NCBI GenBank assembly: GCA_910584195.1 | Contig: CAJTYV010000025.1 | Span: 1-46,335, forward strand | DNA: 46,335 nt | Reading direction: 5' to 3' | Source of the DNA: an uncultured Ruminococcus sp. | GTDB taxonomy: Bacteria > Bacillota > Clostridia > Oscillospirales > Ruminococcaceae | Shown: piece after piece, positions 24,471-31,118 of the stretch | How the letters are laid out: each line of letters begins with the position of its first letter | Numbering within the stretch: the first letter of the stretch is position 1 | Program-made: the position numbers and the translations under genes | The notes under the pieces: generated by a model | What the model was told of the DNA's origin: nothing | The model's database searches: none | The model's input: only the letters and a program-made list of their open reading frames with translations

Positions 24471-24501
24471 ATGCGCTTTGTATTTTGGTTACAAAGCGCA
24501 T
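24471..24501. terminator. bidirectional terminator downstream of the Rpn gene
   Basis: Perfect 12-bp stem ATGCGCTTTGTA/TACAAAGCGCAT with a 7-nt loop; TTTTTT follows on the plus strand and TTTTTG on the minus strand. It isolates the nuclease gene from recombinase B. Confidence 0.85.
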
Positions 24502-24515
24502 TTTTTAATTGTGAT

Positions 24516-25325
24516 TTATTTCATTTTTCTAAGCATTTCTTGAATTTGTTCTTCTGAAATACCGCTATCTCTCATCAGGGAAAGTATATTTTCTCTTTCT
24601 TCCCTTCTGCCTTTTTCTATTCCTTTATTTTCAGCATTCGCCAAAGCCGAAGCCTCATCGTGCAGAGCTTTTTCACGGATTCTCGCCATTTCACGAATTC
24701 GTGTATCCTCGCTCAGATCATAGATAACATTCACGGCTCGTTCCATGATCGGTACGTTTGTCTGCTTCAACATCTCAAAATCCTCCTCGCTGTCCGCATT
24801 GAGAAAATGCATCCACAATTCTCTGCGGTTATTCGGGTTCACTTTTTTGCCGACTTTTTTCAGCTCAAAAAAGTGCATATTGAATTTGTCTGAAAATATC
24901 TGATCAGTACCCTTAATTGCAGTAACGATCTCTGTATGATAGTCATCTCCGTCAAACATATTGAAATTGATGATATTAATGGTGACCGTCTTTTTGAGCT
25001 GCCCATAGGTTTCTCCGCTTTTAAGTTCCGAAGTGTACAGCTTTGCCCAGTAAAACAAGGTTCTGTCACGATAATCGTTATCGCCTTTAACCTGAATTTC
25101 AACGTTCATAAGACTGTTGTCGACCTTTAAATTCAAGTCGAGACGGCTGAATTTCCCGTCTGTTGTTTCCGGTGGAAGTTCAGGATTTGTGATCACGATA
25201 TCCTTTATGCTTTCGCTTGGAATTTCCAGTACATCCGCTAAAAACTCATGGAGCATATCTTTATTCTCAGTAAAAATCTTCTTGAAAATCACATCCAGCT
25301 TTGCTGAAACTACATCTCTTGCCAT
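24516..25325 (-). CDS. Rpn-family PD-(D/E)XK nuclease (transposase-like)
   Basis: 269 residues from ATG 25325, where MARDVVSAKLDVIFKKIF is the typical N-terminus of the family; longer starts lack ribosome sites. The nuclease core has Asp in RLDLNLKV and EIQ in MNVEIQVKG, then YWAKLYTSEL. The C-terminus is a long charged helix (REERENILSLMRDSG). Rpn proteins promote recombination and are scattered in variable numbers across genomes. It lies between recombinases A and B with a terminator after it, so it appears to be an insertion into the triplet. Confidence 0.85.
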   Translation of the reverse strand: MARDVVSAKLDVIFKKIFTENKDMLHEFLADVLEIPSESIKDIVITNPELPPETTDGKFSRLDLNLKVDNSLMNVEIQVKGDNDYRDRTLFYWAKLYTSELKSGETYGQLKKTVTINIINFNMFDGDDYHTEIVTAIKGTDQIFSDKFNMHFFELKKVGKKVNPNNRRELWMHFLNADSEEDFEMLKQTNVPIMERAVNVIYDLSEDTRIREMARIREKALHDEASALANAENKGIEKGRREERENILSLMRDSGISEEQIQEMLRKMK

Positions 25326-25393
25326 TGGTATCACCAACCTTTCTGCTTCTTTCATATATATTATATCATCTTTTTGCTCGAATTTCAATATGT

Positions 25394-26938
25394 TCAGAGA
25401 ATTTTCTCAGTAAATTTCAAACCGCCAATCAAATGAAACTCCAGTTCGTTACGATTAACGACTACAATTTTCTCAACGATACTCTCAAGAGCAGATTCTT
25501 CAAATTCTGTTATTGGTTCTTTACGTTTTTCAAAAAAATCAATCAGCATTTCAATCTGTTCCAGCGTTTCATCTTCGTCATCGGAGCGAGTAAGTTTTTT
25601 CAATTCGGACTGTAGCTTACTGATTTTTGCCGTAAGCTCCGTAGTCTGCTCAAGGTATTTTGCATTATCCAGAAAACCTTTTGTTTTCAAGCGAGCAAGG
25701 ATATGGGTTTGTTCTTTCAGTTGGGCGATTTCTTTGTGAATCTCCATAACATTGGAATTGCCGCTGAATCGGCGTATTTTCAGCTCGTGTAATGCTGTTT
25801 GCAGAGGTACAAGAATCTGCCTGTAATTATAAAATAATTTGTTGTACAGTCTGATAAATGCCGATGTTATGCGTGTTTCTTCTATTTGTTTAGCGGTGCA
25901 TTTTTCAGATTCAGCGTCGTGTATTCTGCAAACCCAATAGCTTTTATTATTCCTGATTTTCAATTTGTAAGTTGCACCGCACTCTCCGCAGTAAATCTTT
26001 TTTGACATAACATGATTATGTTTGATTCCTTTGAACGAATCCTTATGCTCTGACAAAAGCTGCTGAACTTTATCAAAAATTTCTCTTGACACAATCGGCT
26101 CATGACTTTCCGAATAATAATACTGATTTCGCTCGCCATTATTTACTATCTGTCTGAACGGCAGAGTATCCGTTGTATAATATTTCTGAAACAACTGATC
26201 TCCGATATATTTCTCATTTATCAGCATTTGTTTTATCGTTGCAGGAGTCCAGTGACAATGTTTTCCGTGCTTTTGAACATTTTTATTGTTTAGTATTTTT
26301 GCTATCGCAGCCGTACCATAGCCGTTCAAATACCAATCAAATATCTGCTTTACGATTTCAGCTTCATCAGGTTTCAAAACCAAATCTCCATTAACAAGTT
26401 CATATCCGAAAACAGATGTACACATTTTCATTGTGCCGTTTTCCATTCGCTTTTTTATGCTCCAACGCATATTCTGCGAAATGGAAGTTGATTCCTCCTG
26501 TGCCAAACCGCCCATGATGGTAATCATCATTTCATCGGTCATATTTGCTGTGTCGATATTTTCCTTTTCAAAAAGTATCGTAATTCCGAGTGATTTCAAT
26601 TCACGAACATTTTTCAGACAATCCCTTGTATTTCGTGCAAAACGAGAAATCGACTTGGTGTAAATTCTATCGATTTTACCCCTGCGGCAGTCTTTCATCA
26701 TTCTTTGAAACTCATCACGCTTGTCCTCACGAGTACCTGTTACTCCTTCGTCCGCATAAATATCGATCAGTATTTCAGTTTCTGAATTTTCAAAAAATTG
26801 ACTGTAGTACCTTGTTTGTGCCATAAAGGAATTGATCTGATCCTCGGAATCGCTTGATACTCGGCAATATGCTGCACAGCGAATTACTGTACTATTTTTT
26901 TCTGTTATTGTAGGCTGTATCACCGTGACTGTCGGCAT
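25394..26938 (-). CDS. large serine recombinase A of a triplet
   Basis: 514 residues from ATG 26938 (GAAAGGAG upstream). Resolvase domain: IRCAAYCRVSSDSEDQ with the catalytic Ser, ITKSISRFARN-type segment as YTKSISRFARNTRDC, then the recombinase domain (FGYELVNGDLVLKPDEAEIV), a zinc ribbon (YCGECGATYKLK) and a coiled coil (about 385-460). Complete. An inverted repeat TGATACCA/TGGTATCA lies just upstream. First of the three recombinases in transcription order. Confidence 0.9.
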   Translation of the reverse strand: MPTVTVIQPTITEKNSTVIRCAAYCRVSSDSEDQINSFMAQTRYYSQFFENSETEILIDIYADEGVTGTREDKRDEFQRMMKDCRRGKIDRIYTKSISRFARNTRDCLKNVRELKSLGITILFEKENIDTANMTDEMMITIMGGLAQEESTSISQNMRWSIKKRMENGTMKMCTSVFGYELVNGDLVLKPDEAEIVKQIFDWYLNGYGTAAIAKILNNKNVQKHGKHCHWTPATIKQMLINEKYIGDQLFQKYYTTDTLPFRQIVNNGERNQYYYSESHEPIVSREIFDKVQQLLSEHKDSFKGIKHNHVMSKKIYCGECGATYKLKIRNNKSYWVCRIHDAESEKCTAKQIEETRITSAFIRLYNKLFYNYRQILVPLQTALHELKIRRFSGNSNVMEIHKEIAQLKEQTHILARLKTKGFLDNAKYLEQTTELTAKISKLQSELKKLTRSDDEDETLEQIEMLIDFFEKRKEPITEFEESALESIVEKIVVVNRNELEFHLIGGLKFTEKIL

Positions 26939-26946
26939 CTTATCAC

Positions 26947-26993
26947 TCCTTTCACTCAACAATGATACCACATTTTTCTCCAAAATGGTATCA
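26947..26993. repeat. shared leader repeat copy 2 with TGATACCA/TGGTATCA palindrome
   Basis: TGATACCA (26963-26970) and TGGTATCA (26986-26993) form perfect 8-bp arms 15 bp apart, just upstream of recombinase A. The left arm belongs to the leader shared with recombinase B. Possible operator or recombinase binding site. Confidence 0.5.
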
Positions 26994-27008
26994 CCAAACC
27001 TGACAAAA

Positions 27009-27128
27009 TTAATCCTCAGAATCTGTCTGATTCATACATCTGTCAGCTTCGGATGCAGCCGTGCAAAGGCACATTGCAAACACTCCTGTAGTACCGCCGA
27101 CAAATAAACCTATTATAAATCTTAACAT
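27009..27128 (-). CDS. DUF3789-family microprotein
   Basis: 39 residues, ATG 27128 after GGAGGATAAA. Hydrophobic N-terminus (MLRFIIGLFVGGTTGVFAMCLC) followed by an acidic tail (ADRCMNQTDSED). This matches the DUF3789 single-span microproteins common on Clostridia conjugative and integrative elements. It is too short for most callers. Role unknown; its presence marks this segment as mobile-element DNA. Confidence 0.75.
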   Translation of the reverse strand: MLRFIIGLFVGGTTGVFAMCLCTAASEADRCMNQTDSED

Positions 27129-27137
27129 TTTATCCTC

Positions 27138-27299
27138 CTATGCAGCGTCCTTTGCGGACGGAAATTCTTTGTAAATATCTTCTGTATTTCTGCTGCTGAA
27201 ATTCTGCTTTTCTTCTGTTTCAAGTATTTTACCAATCTTGTTTTCCATGAAAAGTTCAGCTAAAAATTCAGCAAATTCTGCTTGTCCGAATTTAGTCAT
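27138..27299 (-). CDS. small protein downstream of the MazF-like toxin
   Basis: 53 residues from ATG 27299, overlapping the toxin stop by 8 nt, so translationally coupled. Helical and acidic (FAEFLAELFMENKIG, ILETEEKQNF). It ends 10 bp before the DUF3789 gene. It could be an antitoxin in reversed order, but I see no MazE-like feature, so I leave it unnamed. Confidence 0.55.
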   Translation of the reverse strand: MTKFGQAEFAEFLAELFMENKIGKILETEEKQNFSSRNTEDIYKEFPSAKDAA

Positions 27300-27639
27300 C
27301 AAAATCAACTCCTATGCTTATTTTCATTGCCATGTCTACTTTTTCCATAATTTCTAATCCCAGCGAGCCAACGTATTTTTGCAGCCGATTTCGGTCAATA
27401 GTCCGTATCTGCTCAGCCATAATAATGGAATCTTTTGACAGCATTTTTGAGCCGCAAATGCGGATATGTGTGGGAAGATGTGGCTTTTTTGCCGATGAAA
27501 TCGGGAGTACTACAAGCGTTGGACTGTACTTGTTTCCCACGTTGTTCTGAACTACAAGAACTGGTCTGATGCCGCCTTGCTCTGAACCGATTATCGGATC
27601 TAAATCCGCATAGAAAATATCTCCACGTTTAATCAGCAT
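27292..27639 (-). CDS. MazF/PemK-type endoribonuclease toxin
   Basis: 115 residues from ATG 27639, chosen because GAGGTG lies 6 nt upstream. The family pattern is clear: MLIKRGDIFYADLDPIIGSEQGGIRPVLVVQNN, then SPTLVVLPISS, then the basic and Asp-containing segment AEQIRTIDRNRL. MazF toxins cut single-stranded RNA at short motifs. No recognisable MazE antitoxin precedes it; a Cys-rich 68-residue protein overlaps its start instead. Such solitary MazF-like genes occur on integrative elements, where they can stabilise or regulate the element. Confidence 0.85.
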   Translation of the reverse strand: MLIKRGDIFYADLDPIIGSEQGGIRPVLVVQNNVGNKYSPTLVVLPISSAKKPHLPTHIRICGSKMLSKDSIIMAEQIRTIDRNRLQKYVGSLGLEIMEKVDMAMKISIGVDFDD

Positions 27640-27835
27640 TTTTGTCACCTCGTGCTTTCGGTATTTCCAAACCTTTTTTATCCCTCACGCAGCTATGGAA
27701 CGGGCAGAAAAGCACGTCCGTATCTTTCGCATACCATACGCATCTGTAACATGGATGATATTTCGGTAAAATGCAGACGGCAGGCGGTATCCTGACTCCG
27801 TAACAGCCACGCATATATTTTATTTTTTCTTTCAC
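27629..27835 (-). CDS. small Cys-rich protein upstream of mazF
   Basis: 68 residues starting at GTG 27835 with an AGGTG-type site upstream; an ATG seven codons later is possible. It has six cysteines, including CYRC (29-32) and CPFHSC, consistent with a small zinc-binding protein. It overlaps the start of the toxin gene by about 11 nt. It occupies the usual antitoxin position but has no antitoxin motif that I recognise. Confidence 0.5.
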   Translation of the reverse strand: MKEKIKYMRGCYGVRIPPAVCILPKYHPCYRCVWYAKDTDVLFCPFHSCVRDKKGLEIPKARGDKNAD

Positions 27836-27866
27836 AATCTTTTACACCTCATAAAATCAATATGTA

Positions 27867-27901
27867 AATACAGCGGTCTGCAAAATGCAAACCGCTGTAT
27901 T
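27867..27901. terminator. strong hairpin, weak T-run
   Basis: AATACAGCGGT/ACCGCTGTATT, 11 bp, with TGCA/TGCA pairing inside the loop. T-runs are poor on both strands, so it may be an RNA processing or transcript-end structure. Confidence 0.5.
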
Positions 27902-27904
27902 GAT

Positions 27905-28290
27905 TCGTTTTGCCTTGTACAGTATTTATCCCAGATATCCGCTGTACACGGAACTTTGCAGGCGATCGGCAGCTTACCGATCTCATGGATCTCTCATCCC
28001 TCTATGGTTCTCATAGAGCCGCCCTCATTGCTTGAGTCTGTGACTGGACGGAAGTATCATTATCCTCACATGTTTCATTGCCATTCCGGAAAGCTGTTTC
28101 GAATTTTGAAGCGTCATATGTGTCGCTCGTCCAATTGGAGTCATGGCGTATGGCCTCTTTGGCTGCCGAGATTTTATACCAGCCGTGTGATTAACGTTCC
28201 TGCAAAGTTGATATTCAGTTTTCAAGATTCTAAGGGATTAAGATTACTCTTTTTGCCCTTTCACCCTATAGCCGACGAGAAACCCCGTTT
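27905..28290. ncRNA. candidate structured noncoding RNA
   Basis: About 385 bp without a coding frame but richer in GC than its surroundings and rich in short stems: GATCGG/CCGATC (about 27965-27982), CTCTATG/CATAGAG (about 28001-28019), and GGCTG-type arms near 28160-28190 on the minus strand. Neighbours on both sides are minus-strand genes and a hairpin closes the left end. I cannot assign it to a known RNA family; strand is unresolved. Confidence 0.35.
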
Positions 28291-28297
28291 TACCAAC

Positions 28298-28720
28298 TCA
28301 GAATAAAATTTCAGCGATTTTCACAATCCAATAGGATATCGTTTGCTGCGGTTTCAGTAATTTTGACGAGATTTCTTTCTGAGTGTCCCCATCGTATATG
28401 TACATCGTAAATGCTTCACGCCAAATCTCAGGCAGAGACATTACTTTCTCATATTTCTCAGGGTCTGCAATCTTATCAATCCAGCCGTAACGATTATTTG
28501 CTGAGTAATCATCATAAACCTTCAGCTTTTGTATATTTGGATTATCCAAAAGTCCGACTGTTCTTTCTCTGTAACGGCGATCCGAATTGAAAACTTCACG
28601 GTCAAACTTCAGTATTTCAGCGATCTGATGCGCTGTCATTCCTGCTTTTATGCATTCTTCTGCTGTTTTCTGCCACTGCTCTTGAAACAGTTTTTCTTCC
28701 AAGCCATGATTATAGCCCAT
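28298..28720 (-). CDS. HTH protein resembling a sigma-region-4 regulator
   Basis: 140 residues, ATG 28720 after AAGGAGG. Two helix-turn-helix-like segments are visible: an N-terminal one (AEECIKAGMTAHQIAEILKFD) and a C-terminal one (MYIYDGDTQKEISSKLLKPQQTISYWIVKI), the latter like sigma factor region 4. It probably regulates the recombinase element. Its ribosome site is buried in a leader hairpin (28729-28764), suggesting translational control. Confidence 0.65.
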   Translation of the reverse strand: MGYNHGLEEKLFQEQWQKTAEECIKAGMTAHQIAEILKFDREVFNSDRRYRERTVGLLDNPNIQKLKVYDDYSANNRYGWIDKIADPEKYEKVMSLPEIWREAFTMYIYDGDTQKEISSKLLKPQQTISYWIVKIAEILF

Positions 28721-28728
28721 ATTTTTAC

Positions 28729-28764
28729 CTCCTTTTTGATATATAAGGTTTTTTCAAAAAGGAG
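28729..28764 (-). promoter_or_regulatory. leader hairpin that buries the ribosome site
   Basis: Perfect 11-bp arms: CTCCTTTTTGA (28729-28739) and TCAAAAAGGAG (28754-28764), loop 14 nt. In the minus-strand mRNA the AAAAAGGAGG next to the HTH start codon pairs with the upstream CUCCUUUUU, masking the Shine-Dalgarno sequence. Confidence 0.65.
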
Positions 28765-28945
28765 AAAATCATGGGTATTTTGCGGCTATACACAGCCATT
28801 TATAGGTAAATATCATCTATGTGTCCTTTCTTCGTATTCAGAAAAGAGGACACAAAAAATAAGGGTACAAATATACCGCTTTATCAAGCAAAACGATTAT
28901 ATCTGTATCCTCATTTTCTTTTGATACCATATTAAATTTTCCTGT
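28765..28945. other. intergenic, nothing recognised
   Basis: AT-rich spacer between the HTH gene leader and the hairpins that end the RTX cluster. It contains GTGTCC...GGACAC arms (about 28821-28858) but no supported gene. Confidence 0.35.
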
Positions 28946-28946
28946 G

Positions 28947-29036
28947 GGCATAAAAATACTCCGTTCCGCTTTTAAAGCAGAACGGAATAAAAAAATGGAG
29001 TATAACGCAGACTTTAAAAGCTTTTTGTTATACTCC
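28947..29036 (-). terminator. tandem hairpins at the end of the RTX cluster
   Basis: First on the minus strand is GGAGTATAAC (28997-29006) with GTTATACTCC (29027-29036), perfect 10-bp arms with a 20-nt loop and a T-run after it (TTTTTTTATT). Next is TTCCGTTC...GAACGGAA with one internal mismatch (about 28960-28986), then TATTTTTATG. Together they are a probable double terminator. Confidence 0.65.
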
Positions 29037-29043
29037 TGAAATC

Positions 29044-29850
29044 TTAATGTCTAAAATCATTTATAATTTTCAATATATTCATTACACTTTTTATAGAAAA
29101 TCTACTTTTATAGGGATGAATTACAAGAAATTGACTTCTGCTATGAGCATTACTCTCATTTTCAATAAGACGGAATTTCTTTATATGTATTAATCCTGAA
29201 ATTACTAAAAATCCCACTAAACCAACAATAAACAAAGAAGAAATGAAATACATAACTGTCAAAAGAATATTTTGTTCATTTAATCCTGCTGAAGTCAAGT
29301 AGTATCCAACACATATCAATACCGCAATTAAGATAATCCAAATAACACTTAAATATCTATTGATAAACCTATCTATCGTTTCATCCGGATTTAATATATA
29401 CGGAATATTCCGATTCTGATCAATAACATAAGACAATTTCTTATTTTTTCCATTGTATTCTAATCCTTGTCTTAGCAGCTTTCCTTTCTGCATACCAAAG
29501 TTTTTATAAGTAAAAACAATTGTTTCATTAGAAATGCGCATGAGGTTTTCCATATAGCGAATGTATATATCCTCACTGTCAATATTATCTTTATTGATCA
29601 GTTTATCAGAATATGTTATAAAATCCTGATAAAGCTTCTTGTATTTGTTATAAATTGTCTGTCTTTTTTCCTCTGTCTCATCGACTAATAACTTCATTGC
29701 CGGAGAATTATTTAATTCAGAACCTAAAAGTAGCCCATTACACCTTATATACTTCTCTTTTGCTTCTTCCACAATAGAAATCCTGCAATAATAGTAATAC
29801 TCATCATAATCCGACGGAAAAAACTTCTCATCTTCTGAATTCATATTCAA
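29044..29850 (-). CDS. two-helix membrane protein, last gene of the RTX cluster
   Basis: 268 residues. The N-terminal 165 residues are hydrophilic and helical (acidic start, EKYIRCNGLLLG, ETEEKRQTIYNKYKKL). Two membrane helices follow (about 172-190 and 196-220), then a basic tail (HIKKFRLIENE). The gene is 26 bp downstream of the HlyD-type gene and before tandem terminators, so it belongs to the operon. I recognise no family. It could be an immunity or assembly factor for the secreted RTX protein, inferred only from position. Confidence 0.6.
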   Translation of the reverse strand: MNMNSEDEKFFPSDYDEYYYYCRISIVEEAKEKYIRCNGLLLGSELNNSPAMKLLVDETEEKRQTIYNKYKKLYQDFITYSDKLINKDNIDSEDIYIRYMENLMRISNETIVFTYKNFGMQKGKLLRQGLEYNGKNKKLSYVIDQNRNIPYILNPDETIDRFINRYLSVIWIILIAVLICVGYYLTSAGLNEQNILLTVMYFISSLFIVGLVGFLVISGLIHIKKFRLIENESNAHSRSQFLVIHPYKSRFSIKSVMNILKIINDFRH

Positions 29851-29876
29851 AACACCTCGCTTTCAAACAAAAGTTG

Positions 29877-31118
29877 TTATTTCTCCTTCAGACTCTCCCC
29901 AAACCCTTTCATAATAGGATCAAGGAAATATTCCATCACAGTACGCTTATCAGTCTTGATTTCCACACTTCCCGAAAGTCCGGAAACAATGTTAATGTCA
30001 TCGGGTACATCTGCAATCTCCAGCTTGACAAGATAAACGCTTCCCAACTGTTCGCTATTGAATGAGCTTGGACTGATATATTTCACTGTTCCCTTGACCG
30101 TACCGTACTTGTTATACGGGTAAGCCTCCAGCTTTACTTCAGTTTCCATTCCTATTTCAACATCTGCAATGTCCATATTCTTCACATAACACATCATTTC
30201 AACAGGCGTATTATCGGGAACTATTGTAACAAGCTGCTCTGCTGATGTCACCGTTTCGCCAATCGTATTTACAGAAATACTGTTCACATATCCGCTGACA
30301 GGAGCAGTAATTTTCTGATATTCCTTGGACAGTCTGTACTTTTCAAGACTGTTGTTGATTTCATCAAGCTGACTGTTGATCTGAGAAATTTGCGAATTCA
30401 CATTAGCGCTGTACTGTGTTTTCGTATCAGAAATCTGCAAGTCGGTCTGTTCCAAAGCAAGAGCGTATTGCTGAACAGCAAGTTCCTGCATCTGCCTTTG
30501 TCTTGCTGTCCCATTAGCCTGATATTCCTCAAGCTGAATCTGTGCCATTTGCTGATTTAAGTCTGCATTTGATTTCTCCTTTTCCAGATTGGCAAGCGTA
30601 TTTTTGTAGCTTGTATCTGCATCCAAGATTGCTTGGATGTACGGCTGAAGTTCAGCGTCGTAATCAGAAATCTTTATCTTTGATACATCTTCACCGTTTC
30701 TTATCTTTTGATAGACTTCACGCTGAGATTCAAGAATTTTCTTCTGACTATTCAGCTGATTTTCGTCAATTTCAAGGGATTCTGTATCAAGCTCGATCAG
30801 AACATCGCCTTTTTTCACATAAGCGCCCTCGCTAACATTGATAGACTTTACTGAACCATTTACATACGACTCCACAACATTCAGATTTCCAACCGGCTGT
30901 ATGCTTCCGCTTGATGTAATAACCACATCAATTTTTGACAGGCAAGCCCACACAATCACTGCAATCAGGAGCGTAAATACTCCGAAAATAATCACAGTTC
31001 CCGCCTTGTGTGCAGGACGTTCAATGATTTCCAGAAGTGACGGCATGAAATCATATTTCAGCTCTTTATCCTTTTTCCGGCTGTGCTTCAGTATGTATTC
31101 GCTCATCTTATTATCCAT
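29877..31118 (-). CDS. HlyD-family periplasmic-adaptor-type secretion protein
   Basis: 413 residues from ATG 31118 (GAGGGG 8 nt upstream; overlaps the ABC gene by 8 nt). One membrane helix (about 39-61), a lipoyl/barrel-sandwich half (VVESYVNGSVKSINVSEGAYVKKGDVLIELD), a long coiled coil (about 120-270), the matching half (APVSGYVNSISVNTIGE) and a beta domain (KLEAYPYNKYGTVKGTVKYISP). This is the membrane fusion subunit of type I secretion. In a Gram-positive there is no outer membrane, so it would bridge the membrane and cell wall. Confidence 0.9.
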   Translation of the reverse strand: MDNKMSEYILKHSRKKDKELKYDFMPSLLEIIERPAHKAGTVIIFGVFTLLIAVIVWACLSKIDVVITSSGSIQPVGNLNVVESYVNGSVKSINVSEGAYVKKGDVLIELDTESLEIDENQLNSQKKILESQREVYQKIRNGEDVSKIKISDYDAELQPYIQAILDADTSYKNTLANLEKEKSNADLNQQMAQIQLEEYQANGTARQRQMQELAVQQYALALEQTDLQISDTKTQYSANVNSQISQINSQLDEINNSLEKYRLSKEYQKITAPVSGYVNSISVNTIGETVTSAEQLVTIVPDNTPVEMMCYVKNMDIADVEIGMETEVKLEAYPYNKYGTVKGTVKYISPSSFNSEQLGSVYLVKLEIADVPDDINIVSGLSGSVEIKTDKRTVMEYFLDPIMKGFGESLKEK

